NCBI GenBank assembly: GCA_005878325.1
Contig: VBMR01000197.1
Span: 1 to 5,268 of the forward strand
Origin: Methanobacteriota archaeon
GTDB lineage: Archaea; Thermoplasmatota; Thermoplasmata; RBG-16-68-12
Length of the DNA stretch: 5,268 nt
Direction of reading: 5' to 3'
A program made the position numbers and the translations under genes. Shown one piece after another: positions 1 through 5,268 of this stretch. The stretch's first letter is position 1, and every line of letters begins with the position of its first letter. The notes below the pieces were generated by a model. It did not search any database. It saw only the letters and a list, made by a program, of their open reading frames with translations, and was not told where the DNA came from.

Positions 1-571
1 GGTCGTCATGGGCGTCGGCATCGTCGAGGACTTGCGGCGTTGCGTGACCTCCGACTTCAAGAAATCCGGCAATCCGATCGTCCTGATCGGATCGACCCGC
101 CCGGAATTAGGCGGGTCCGAGTACGAGCGCCTCCGGGGTTTCGCGGGAGGGCCGCCGCCATCGGTGGACGCGCTCGGCCTCCGGGCCTCCATGGACGCGG
201 TCCTACTGGCGATTCGTTCGGAGACGGTCGCGGCCTGTCACGACCTGAGCCATGGGGGACTCGCGATCGCTGCCGCAGAAATGTGTCTCGGCGGCGACCT
301 GGGGGCCAAGCTCTCCACGAGCCCCATGGATCCTGCGCGCTGGGACGTCCAGCTCTTCTCGGAATCGAACGGCCGTTGGCTCGTCGAGGTCTCGAAGGAC
401 CGATACGACGAGTTCATGCACCACCTCGAGGGAATCCCGACGGTCCGGCTCGGGGAGACCGGCGGACGATCCCTTCACCTGAGCCAGGGTCGGCAATGGA
501 CCTCCCTCGCGATTCCGACGATGCGGAAGGCGTGGAGCGAGACGATCCCGAAGCAGGTTGTGGTCTCGTGA
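1..571 (+). CDS. purL: Phosphoribosylformylglycinamidine synthase subunit PurL, C-terminal part (5' end outside window)
   Basis: This is the C-terminal end of the ATP-dependent synthetase subunit of FGAM synthase (EC 6.3.5.3), which converts FGAR to FGAM in cytoplasmic purine synthesis using ammonia delivered by PurQ. The frame is open from base 2, and the ATG at 8 is internal, not a start. Visible family motifs are VGIVEDL near the beginning, PELGGSEYERL, the glycine-rich ACHDLSHGGLAIAAAEM segment and LFSESNGRWLVEV. These belong to the C-terminal AIRS-type ATP-grasp-like domain of small (PurS/PurQ-dependent) PurL proteins. About 190 residues are present, so roughly three quarters of the protein lies upstream. 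The stop codon TGA (569-571) overlaps the GTG start of purQ, indicating an operon with coupled translation. No frameshift or missing motif is seen in the visible part. Function is assigned from family motifs with high certainty. Confidence 0.95.
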   Translation, partial: VVMGVGIVEDLRRCVTSDFKKSGNPIVLIGSTRPELGGSEYERLRGFAGGPPPSVDALGLRASMDAVLLAIRSETVAACHDLSHGGLAIAAAEMCLGGDLGAKLSTSPMDPARWDVQLFSESNGRWLVEVSKDRYDEFMHHLEGIPTVRLGETGGRSLHLSQGRQWTSLAIPTMRKAWSETIPKQVVVS

Positions 572-1404
572 AGCGTTCGGACATCCGGGTCGGCGTGCTC
601 CTGATCGAGGGGACGAACTGCGAGGACGAATCCGTCGCGTTCTTCCGGCACGTGGGGGCGCAGGCGGAGAAGGTCCATCTGAAGCAACTCACGGGCGATG
701 CGCCCGCGGAACTCCAGCGGAAGCTCGACGACTTTGACATCCTCATGATCCCTGGCGGTTTCGCGGCCGGCGACTATGTTCGTGCGGGCGCCATCTTCGC
801 GGCCCGGCTGCGGAGCCGACTCGGCGAGGACCTCGTGGAATTCATCGAGGCGGGTAAGCCCGTGTTCGGCGTGTGCAATGGCTTCCAGGTCCTCGTGGAA
901 GCCGGGATCCTGCCCGGCCTGGGCGGGACGATGACGGAGGCCCCTGAGGCGGTCCTGGCGACAAACGACTCCGGCCACTACGAGTGCAGACCGAGTTACC
1001 TGCGACTCGAAAACGCCGGTTCGTGCGCCTTCACAAAGACGCTGAAACGCGGTCAGGTCGTTACGTTCATTTCCGCCCACGCGGAAGGGAAACTGCTCTT
1101 TCCCAGGGAGCGGCAAGCGAGGATACTCAAGGAGCTCGCCGAGAACGGCCAGATCGTCTTCCGCTTCGTCGACGACCGTGGGAAGCCGGGAGCCTATCCC
1201 TGGAATCCAAGTGGAACGACCGACGGAATTGCCGCACTCTCGAACCGCGATGGAAACGTCTTCGGGGTTCAACCCCATCCGGAACGCTGCTTCTTCCGTC
1301 ATCTCCACCCCGACTGGACCCGGGCCAAACCAAGTGCATCAGTCTACGGAGACGGCAAGGCGATTTTCGAGGGGGTGCTGGACTATGTCGAGAGGAAGTT
1401 CTGA
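568..1404 (+). CDS. purQ: Phosphoribosylformylglycinamidine synthase, glutaminase subunit PurQ
   Basis: This is the class I glutamine amidotransferase subunit of FGAM synthase. It hydrolyses glutamine and passes ammonia to PurL, usually with PurS bridging the two. The chosen start is GTG 568-570, which shares bases with the purL stop (GTGA overlap) and places the conserved first strand (VGVLLIEGTNCEDE) at residues 8-21. The frame is open further upstream but that part is antisense-free shadow of purL. The product is 278 residues. Key features are IPGGFAAGDYVRAG (61-74), the nucleophile elbow GVCNGFQ with catalytic Cys103, and QPHPER with His237 and Glu239 completing the triad. It is somewhat longer than typical bacterial PurQ, with the extra length between the nucleophile and the His/Glu motif and at the C terminus. 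The last 22 bases overlap, on the opposite strand, the end of the leftward BsuPI-like gene. No clear terminator follows. Confidence 0.96.
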   Translation: MKRSDIRVGVLLIEGTNCEDESVAFFRHVGAQAEKVHLKQLTGDAPAELQRKLDDFDILMIPGGFAAGDYVRAGAIFAARLRSRLGEDLVEFIEAGKPVFGVCNGFQVLVEAGILPGLGGTMTEAPEAVLATNDSGHYECRPSYLRLENAGSCAFTKTLKRGQVVTFISAHAEGKLLFPRERQARILKELAENGQIVFRFVDDRGKPGAYPWNPSGTTDGIAALSNRDGNVFGVQPHPERCFFRHLHPDWTRAKPSASVYGDGKAIFEGVLDYVERKF

Positions 1405-1896
1405 GCCTTCGATTCCGTCGGGCCCACGAAAATCCAGGCGAGCGCCGCAAACACACGCACTTGCCCCCCACGCTCCGAGAACACGCCGAGGATGCCGTAG
1501 CGGTGTCCTGCCGGAACGGGGGAACCAGAACCATTGACCTGGCTCCACGTGAGATTCCAGGACGCCATTTCGCCGGGTTGCTGGAGTTTCGCCAGCATGG
1601 CAGGACATAAACCGTCCTTCAGGACCACGGGGTAGATCGGCCGGTCGCTCTCGTCTTCGACCACAAAGTCGACATTGCCACAGGCAAGGCCGGGGGGGGG
1701 ACGACACGGTGACGGGCCTGTTTCCTCCGACCTTCAAGATGAGCGTGAAGTTCACCGACTTGCCCGACCCGTATGTAGTCCGGTCTGGCTGCACGAGGAT
1801 CGCTACGGCGCGCTGTGGCCACCAGAGAACCGCGGCGACGACAAGGACAATCGAAACGGCAACAAGGATCGAAAGGATAGGCGGAAGCTTCCCCAC
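1383..1896 (-). CDS. Membrane-anchored BsuPI-like domain protein, frame broken at a C9 run
   Basis: The gene reads leftward from GTG 1896-1894 to TAG 1385-1383, but in two frames. The first part gives a short N terminus and one membrane segment (about residues 5-26, ending in WW), then VAILVQPDRTTYGSGKSVNF and a beta-rich stretch. After TCG TCC the run of nine C (G on the + strand, 1692-1700) puts the rest one base out. Removing one C yields a continuous 170-residue protein that continues ACGNVDFVVEDESD, then LQQPGEMASWNLTWSQV and SPVPAGHRYGILGVF. That order resembles the BsuPI (intracellular proteinase inhibitor) fold: a V-DF-V-D strand, a PGE...W strand and a G-PVP-G-Y turn. As written, the first frame would run on to base 1339 with an unrelated tail. 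With the membrane helix first, the domain should lie outside the cell. Two cysteines (72 and 97 in the restored protein) could pair. The start is the only plausible one after the preceding kinase stop. The family call is moderate, and the function of such archaeal proteins is unknown. Confidence 0.7.
1692..1700. repeat. Homopolymer of nine G (nine C on the coding strand of the BsuPI-like gene)
   Basis: This is the longest single-base run I see in the window. It sits exactly where the reading frame of the leftward BsuPI-like gene breaks. Eight bases instead of nine would join the two halves of the protein. Either a one-base sequencing or assembly error or a real slippage site explains it. Confidence 0.9.
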
Positions 1897-1952
1897 GGCT
1901 AACGAAAACGCGGGTGGGTTTCTTGAGCTTTCCCCGTCGGTTAGGTCGACGT

Positions 1953-2609
1953 CTACAGGGAGACGACCAGCTCGACGACGTCGCCGTCCTTGATTCCCAG
2001 GGCGTTTCGAAGGTAGTGCTTGGAAATCACTTCGACGACGTCCGTGTGGTGCGTCCGGATCGGCATGATCACCGCGCAGTCCACGCGGCCGGACGTCGCC
2101 AGGAAGCACCTGGCGCCGCCGAAGGTCCGGCCGCCGGACTCGAAGCCGGAGATTTCGATCCCCGGCGTCTCCTGGAGGATTTGGAGCTTCGCCAGGTCCG
2201 GTCCGCGGATCCTTAGATTCAGCGTGCCCTCGTAGGGCTCGAACCAGAGTTTCTTCCGGAATTGGTCCTTGTATCCCTTCTGCCGCATGTAGAACGCGCC
2301 CTCGCCGAGGCCGCTCGTGACGGTCCCGGAGATTGCGAGGGTCTCCTTCACCTCGAAGATCCGCTGGTAATCCGCGTATTCCTTTCGGAGGGCGTCTGCC
2401 CCATGGGGCGTGAGCCGAATCCGTTGCCGACGGGTCGCGAGGTCCCGGGCCACGAGTCCGTCCCGGATCAACTCGAGGATCCGCTGGGACGCGCTCTGCT
2501 GGCTCACCCCGATCAGCTTGCCGAGCTCCCCGGAGGAGAGGTCCACGTACGCCTTGATCCCGCCGAGGAGGGCGATCGCCTTCAGGGTGTCCACGTGGTA
2601 CGGCTTCAC
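1953..2609 (-). CDS. ribK: CTP-dependent riboflavin kinase with N-terminal winged helix-turn-helix (RibK/RbkR type)
   Basis: The product is 218 residues and starts at GTG 2609-2607. The frame is closed by a stop at 2654-2652 and no other usual start codon lies between. Residues about 1-80 form a winged helix-turn-helix (SSGELGKLIGVSQQSASQRI, then RQRIRLTPHG). Residues about 88-218 form the archaeal riboflavin kinase domain: SGTVTSGLGEGAFYM (94-108), where the G-E-G loop is associated with nucleotide binding in this family, then PYEGTLNLR (125-133), and RTHHTDVVEVIS with LGIKDGDVVEL near the end. The enzyme phosphorylates riboflavin to FMN using CTP (EC 2.7.1.161). Proteins with this HTH fusion include the bifunctional archaeal regulator RbkR, which controls riboflavin genes, so a regulatory role here is a family-based inference. 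It lies 42 bases after the PIN-like gene and 56 before the BsuPI-like gene, probably one leftward transcript. No strong ribosome binding site is close to the GTG, so its exact start is slightly uncertain. Confidence 0.94.
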   Translation of the reverse strand: MKPYHVDTLKAIALLGGIKAYVDLSSGELGKLIGVSQQSASQRILELIRDGLVARDLATRRQRIRLTPHGADALRKEYADYQRIFEVKETLAISGTVTSGLGEGAFYMRQKGYKDQFRKKLWFEPYEGTLNLRIRGPDLAKLQILQETPGIEISGFESGGRTFGGARCFLATSGRVDCAVIMPIRTHHTDVVEVISKHYLRNALGIKDGDVVELVVSL

Positions 2610-2651
2610 GCGGGCCGTGAGGGGCCGCTTCGGGATATGCCTTTCCCGCAG

Positions 2652-2852
2652 TCACAGGCCCTCGATGGCCAAGTGGTTGCGGGAGCGAAGGGAGATTCTC
2701 GGGACGCCCGCGGCGCGGAGGCGATCCTGGAGGGGCTGATCGAGCGTCACGACCGCCGCTCCTTGGGCCTGGCCGAGGTCGAGCAACGCATCGTCGGCGA
2801 ATTGGAAGGGCATCAGGAGGGCGTTCGCGTCGAGGAGGACGAGTCGTGGCAC
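2652..2852 (-). CDS. Short PIN-domain protein lacking the central part of the domain
   Basis: The sequence reads VPRLVLLDANALLMPFQF and then directly ADDALLDLGQAQGAAVVTLD and GVPRISLRSRNHLAIEG. The first block is the N-terminal strand of archaeal Fcf1/VapC-like PIN proteins with catalytic Asp8. The second is the C-terminal half with the ADDAL acidic motif (Asp20/Asp21) and the V-T-x-D motif (Asp38). The roughly 60 residues that normally lie between them, including the conserved Glu, are absent, giving 66 residues against a family length of about 120-140. I chose GTG 2852-2850 because family members begin just before the R-V-L-L-D strand. GGAGGG lies at 2874-2869, a rather long distance upstream, and an AT-rich box lies further up. 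The ATG at 2942 would put the promoter and operator inside the gene. PIN proteins are Mg-dependent RNases, but this one is probably not an active nuclease. It is the first gene of the leftward set with ribK. Confidence 0.72.
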   Translation of the reverse strand: MPRLVLLDANALLMPFQFADDALLDLGQAQGAAVVTLDQPLQDRLRAAGVPRISLRSRNHLAIEGL

Positions 2853-2905
2853 GTTCCGTCCAACCCGGCCCTCCCACGTGGCCCGCCGAGAGAATTGCGG
2901 CGTCG

Positions 2906-2915
2906 TTATTAAATA
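2906..2915. promoter_or_regulatory. TATA-like promoter element between divergent genes
   Basis: TTATTAAATA (TATTTAATAA on the other strand) is the clearest AT-rich box in an otherwise GC-rich window and lies between the PIN-like gene and the exported-protein gene. Archaeal transcription usually begins about 25 bases from the box. That predicts starts near 2884 leftward and near 2937 rightward, each leaving a leader of about 30 bases before GTG 2852 and ATG 2969. No convincing purine-rich BRE is visible on either side, so which direction is stronger cannot be told. Confidence 0.6.
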
Positions 2916-2923
2916 CTGGGGTA

Positions 2924-2948
2924 GCATAGTGTCGCTATGCACATAGTG
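2924..2948. promoter_or_regulatory. Alternating inverted/direct repeat arms, candidate operator
   Basis: GCATAG and CTATGC form a perfect 6-base inverted repeat around TGTCG (2924-2940). The second arm also pairs with a third: CTATG (2935-2939) and CATAG (2942-2946) around CA. CATAGTG occurs twice as a direct repeat (2925-2931 and 2942-2948). The cluster covers the predicted rightward transcription start and lies upstream of the leftward TATA box, so a bound protein could repress the exported-protein gene and affect the PIN-ribK operon. Candidate binders in the window are the HTH of the riboflavin kinase (autoregulation) and the PadR protein. Neither assignment is shown by the sequence. Confidence 0.5.
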
Positions 2949-2968
2949 AGGCGATATTCCTCATACGG

Positions 2969-4297
2969 ATGGTGACGGACGTGCGAACTCTCTTGGCGAC
3001 GATCATCGTGGCGGCCTTCCTCTTGCTCCCCGTCGGATTGATGGGAACCGCGAGCGCGGCCGGCCCGGGACGCGACTTCACTCCCGTCCTGATCGGCCCC
3101 GTATCGACGGACCGATTCGGCGGCGGGGATCTCGTCGCGGTGAAGGCGGGGGACGCCCTCTTTGGCGTGCGGTACGGGACGAGCGTTCATCCCAATGACG
3201 TCCTGATCTTCGCTGAGTACAAGCGCTTCCTCGGGGGTGCGGACATCGTCGATGCCCAGGGGAATCACCTTACGACCCGAGGCATCCCGGTGTACACGGT
3301 GTTGGCCCAGAGCCTGACCCACATGATCGAATTCCGTCCCGTGAATGCGTCGGAAGGGTTCGACCTAACGAGCTTTGAGCACATCGGCCTTCCTTTGACC
3401 CGGAACGTCCCGATCAAAGGCGTTTCGCTCGTGACCGCCTGGCAGTTGACCGACCGCACGAACACGAGCGCCGACGGCGTCACGTATGTGAACTTCACGG
3501 TCTCCGCCACCAACCTATCGTATGCCCATGTAGCAAACGGCACGGCCGTCGGAGACGGCAAGCTGAACCTCGTCGCGTTCACCTTCCACCTCACGGTCGA
3601 CGTGCGGGACCGGAGTGTACAGGTGCCCTGGTTCCGGATCACCGTCAGCAATGCGAACCGATACGAGTTCGAGCGCGCCGAGTTCCTCGGCTACCGGAAC
3701 GTGACGGGCCCCGCGGTTGCCATGGGGGCGAAGTACGACCACCGGATCGAAGGGTGGGACTTCGCGTACCCGGAGGACCGGCTGGCCCTCGTCACCCGGC
3801 TGAACGTGGGCAACTATGTTCCGGAGCGAACTGCGGAGTTCCTCCATGCGATTCTCGAGGAACGGGCGGACAACGATACGGGCCACCGGCTCGGAGACGC
3901 GCAGACCCTGACCGAGACACAGCGGCCGACACTCTACACCCGGGATCGGGTCTACTTCGACGACGACTACACGCGGATCGGTCGGTTCCAGTGGGAGACG
4001 GGCGTCACGGTGGACGGAAATCCCGCCACCATGACCTTCAACCTGCAAGGCGGCGGTCGCCTCGACATCCGGCACGGAGACGCGTTCTTCCTGGGCTTCT
4101 GGCTCCGGGGCGCGTTCGTATACCCTGCAGGACAAGTGATCTTCCATGATCCCGTCATGTCGGCGGATGCCCTCCTCGACCTGCCGGTCGGAGTGAACCT
4201 GACGCCGATGACGATTCTCGCGGCACAGTTGGCGGTCGTCGCCATGGCCGTGGGACCTGCCCTATACCTCCGAGGGAAGGCGAGGCGCCAACGCTGA
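2969..4297 (+). CDS. Exported, C-terminally membrane-anchored protein of unknown family with many N-glycosylation sequons
   Basis: The product is 442 residues. Residues 1-31 are a classic Sec signal peptide: a positive residue at Arg6, a hydrophobic core LLATIIVAAFLLLPVGLMG, and a TASA-A type cleavage site. Residues about 415-435 (TILAAQLAVVAMAVGPALYL) form a C-terminal membrane helix followed by the basic tail RGKARRQR, so the body lies outside the cell with the tail inside. The 380-residue ectodomain is rich in beta-prone alternating segments. It carries eight N-x-S/T sequons (Asn126, 165, 175, 182, 190, 244, 302, 410), five of them within residues 126-190, consistent with an archaeal surface glycoprotein. 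I do not recognise the family and see no catalytic motif, and cysteines are absent. ATG 2969 is chosen; GTG 2972 would change one residue only. No strong Shine-Dalgarno is close to the start. The gene diverges from the PIN-ribK set and shares the promoter region with it. It may be a single-gene unit, since 135 bases separate it from padR. Confidence 0.88.
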   Translation: MVTDVRTLLATIIVAAFLLLPVGLMGTASAAGPGRDFTPVLIGPVSTDRFGGGDLVAVKAGDALFGVRYGTSVHPNDVLIFAEYKRFLGGADIVDAQGNHLTTRGIPVYTVLAQSLTHMIEFRPVNASEGFDLTSFEHIGLPLTRNVPIKGVSLVTAWQLTDRTNTSADGVTYVNFTVSATNLSYAHVANGTAVGDGKLNLVAFTFHLTVDVRDRSVQVPWFRITVSNANRYEFERAEFLGYRNVTGPAVAMGAKYDHRIEGWDFAYPEDRLALVTRLNVGNYVPERTAEFLHAILEERADNDTGHRLGDAQTLTETQRPTLYTRDRVYFDDDYTRIGRFQWETGVTVDGNPATMTFNLQGGGRLDIRHGDAFFLGFWLRGAFVYPAGQVIFHDPVMSADALLDLPVGVNLTPMTILAAQLAVVAMAVGPALYLRGKARRQR

Positions 4298-4312
4298 GCG
4301 ACTCCCTCTCCA

Positions 4313-4319
4313 TTTTCTT
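4313..4319 (+). terminator. Weak T-rich candidate terminator after the exported-protein gene
   Basis: TTTTCTT inside the pyrimidine-rich stretch just after the stop codon at 4297 is the only T-rich tract in the gap before padR. Archaeal termination often uses T tracts without a hairpin, but this one is short and interrupted by C. Confidence 0.2.
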
Positions 4320-4410
4320 CCGCCCATGATCCGAATCCTCGGAGGGATGCACGACCATGCCAGGACCCGGTTCGCCCGAACGGCCCACGACCGAAAGCCG
4401 AAATAGCGAC

Positions 4411-4424
4411 CCTCGAATACGAGG
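4411..4424 (+). promoter_or_regulatory. Hairpin covering the padR ribosome binding site
   Basis: CCTCG (4411-4415) and CGAGG (4420-4424) are perfect inverted arms around AATA. The 3' arm contains GAGG (4421-4424), which sits 8 bases before the padR ATG at 4433 and is a good Shine-Dalgarno sequence. In RNA the stem would hide the ribosome binding site; in DNA the palindrome could be a PadR autoregulatory operator. It does not match the ATGT-N8-ACAT pattern known for some PadR sites. Confidence 0.45.
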
Positions 4425-4432
4425 CGGATCGG

Positions 4433-4780
4433 ATGCCGGAAGTCTCCCCGGAGTGGACCGCGGAACTGAAGAAGGGCTCCATCCAGCTCTGCCTCCTCGC
4501 GCTCCTGACGAAGGAGGAGAAGTACGGGTTCCAGATTTTGCACGAACTGCGGGACCGTTCGAACGGCTTCTTCGACCTGAAGGAGGGCACGCTGTACCCG
4601 GCGTTGCGGCGCCTGGAGGAGAGGGGCTTCGTGTCGAGCCGGTGGCAGGAGCCGGAGAGCGGCATGCCTCGGAAGTACTACCGGCTCACGGCTCGCGGCC
4701 ACACCGCCCTGCGGGAAGCGCTCGCCGTCTGGGACTCCATGACCCGCGGCGCGGAACGCGTCCTGGAGGGCGCCCGATGA
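4433..4780 (+). CDS. PadR-family winged-helix transcriptional regulator
   Basis: The product is 115 residues, a usual length for short (subfamily 2) PadR proteins. The order of motifs is diagnostic: LKKGSIQLCLLALL (12-25, first helix), YGFQILHELR (31-40), EGTLYPALRRLEERGFV (51-67, recognition helix), the wing with PRKYYRLTARG (79-89), and a C-terminal helix ALREALAVWDSM that normally forms the dimer. These are cytoplasmic DNA-binding repressors that often respond to small molecules or envelope stress. The ATG at 4433 is preceded by GAGG at 8 bases, which fixes the start. The stop TGA (4778-4780) overlaps the ATG of the next gene (ATGA), so the two are translated together. The ligand and targets are not visible from the sequence. 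Autoregulation is likely for this family, and a palindrome lies over its ribosome binding site. Confidence 0.93.
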   Translation: MPEVSPEWTAELKKGSIQLCLLALLTKEEKYGFQILHELRDRSNGFFDLKEGTLYPALRRLEERGFVSSRWQEPESGMPRKYYRLTARGHTALREALAVWDSMTRGAERVLEGAR

Positions 4781-5268
4781 CAACGGCGGACGCCTACCTC
4801 GCCGATGTGCGGCGGGCCATGGCAGGCATGTCGACCGCCGTCCGGGAGGACATCCTGCGGGAGCTCCGCGGACACCTCGCCGAGTCCGCGGCCGCAAACG
4901 GCGGGAACGTCGACGCTTCCGTCGCGGCGCTGGGGCCCGCCAAGGAAGTGGGCCGCCGGTACCGCGACCTGTACGGCTACGGGACCGGGTACACGGTCCT
5001 CTTTGCGGCGATTTCGTTCCTCTTGGCTGTGCCGTCCATCCCGGTGCTCGTCGTCGGCGCGGAAAGCCTCTTCCCGTTTGTCCTGTCGATCCCGTTCGTC
5101 ATCGGAGCGGCCGCGTGGATCCTGTGGGTGAGCGTCCGGGCCGGCACTCGCGCTGGCGTCGTCTCCGGAGTCGCCGGAATGACGGGACGTCTCGCCGCCT
5201 TCGGGGTCGTCGCCCTTACGCAACCTGGCGCGGACGTGACGGTCGTTGGACTGGGAACTCTGTTCGCG
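4777..5268 (+). CDS. HAAS/DUF1700-like membrane protein, partial (3' end outside window)
   Basis: The reading frame starts at ATG 4777, overlapping the padR stop by four bases, and stays open to the window edge (164 codons). Residues about 4-65 (YLADVRRAMAGMSTAVREDI, then LRELRGHLAES, ALGPAKEVGRRYRDLYGYG) match the pattern of the HAAS domain, also known from DUF1700 proteins: an alpha-helical module with a conserved E-L-x-x-H/D-L-x-E core and a G-x-P/A-x-x-x-G turn. It is followed by hydrophobic segments at about 71-93, 99-120 and possibly 127-147, so the protein is cytoplasmic at its N terminus and membrane-embedded after it. HAAS-domain proteins are commonly encoded next to PadR regulators and are thought to act as partner or sensor proteins in envelope or transport control. 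The exact job is unknown. The domain call rests on motif pattern and on this neighbour relation. Confidence 0.82.
   Translation, partial: MTTADAYLADVRRAMAGMSTAVREDILRELRGHLAESAAANGGNVDASVAALGPAKEVGRRYRDLYGYGTGYTVLFAAISFLLAVPSIPVLVVGAESLFPFVLSIPFVIGAAAWILWVSVRAGTRAGVVSGVAGMTGRLAAFGVVALTQPGADVTVVGLGTLFA

Noticed and set aside
40..567. Upstream extension of the purQ frame back to ATG 40
   Set aside because: The translation is arginine- and proline-rich shadow of purL. The conserved PurQ start follows the GTG at 568 directly.
475..1308. Leftward 277-codon open frame opposite purQ
   Set aside because: It is antisense to the strongly supported purQ, with low-complexity charged translation and no recognisable motif.
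1339..2877. Very long leftward open frame of 512 codons
   Set aside because: It is a high-GC shadow of the ribK and PIN-like genes. Only its segment 1896 to about 1701 is real, as the N-terminal half of the BsuPI-like gene.
2652..2942. Longer version of the PIN-like protein starting at ATG 2942
   Set aside because: It would include the TATA-like box and operator arms inside the gene, and its extra N terminus does not resemble the family, which begins just before the LVLLDAN strand.
3515..4147. Leftward 210-codon open frame within the exported-protein gene
   Set aside because: It is a shadow frame in a GC-rich gene. The + strand protein has a signal peptide, sequons and a membrane anchor, which the shadow lacks.
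4347..4406. 19-codon upstream open frame with GGAGGG right before its ATG
   Set aside because: The purine stretch touches the ATG with no spacing, which is too close for a working ribosome binding site, and the peptide has no recognisable feature.
4357..4776. Extension of the HAAS-protein frame upstream to ATG 4357
   Set aside because: The frame is open but runs through the whole padR gene. The HAAS domain begins right after ATG 4777, which has the typical ATGA coupling.

Overview
The window is a high-GC, gene-dense stretch that looks archaeal, most likely from a Thermoplasmatota-like or other euryarchaeal lineage. The strongest pointer is a riboflavin kinase of the archaeal CTP-dependent type with a fused N-terminal winged helix-turn-helix. 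Supporting signs are a TTATTAAATA TATA-type element, GTG starts, 4-base start/stop overlaps, and an exported protein rich in N-glycosylation sequons. The exact lineage is inference.

Layout, left to right. Bases 1-1404 (+) hold the 3' end of purL and a complete purQ, overlapping by 4 bases. Together with PurS they would form the formylglycinamidine ribonucleotide synthase of purine synthesis. Bases 2852 down to 1383 (-) hold a leftward gene set: a very short PIN-domain protein lacking the middle of its domain, then the riboflavin kinase, then a membrane-anchored BsuPI-like protein whose frame is broken at a run of nine C on its coding strand. The tail of this last gene overlaps the end of purQ on the opposite strand by 22 bases. 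Bases 2853-2968 are a divergent promoter region with one AT-rich box and a cluster of alternating CATAG/CTATG arms that looks like an operator.

Bases 2969-4297 (+) encode a 442-residue secreted or cell-surface protein with a signal peptide, eight N-glycosylation sequons and a C-terminal membrane anchor. I do not recognise its family. Bases 4433-5268 (+) hold a PadR-family regulator translationally coupled to a HAAS/DUF1700-like membrane protein that runs off the window. A small hairpin covers the padR ribosome binding site.

How the parts may work together: purL-purQ is a standard biosynthetic operon. The kinase may double as a transcription regulator, as in the known archaeal RbkR group, so the palindromic operator upstream of its operon is a reasonable autoregulation candidate. 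PadR plus a HAAS-domain membrane protein is a known pairing for envelope or transport control. I see no convincing wholly new system. The points most worth a second look are the truncated PIN domain, the homopolymer-broken BsuPI gene, and the two regulatory palindromes.
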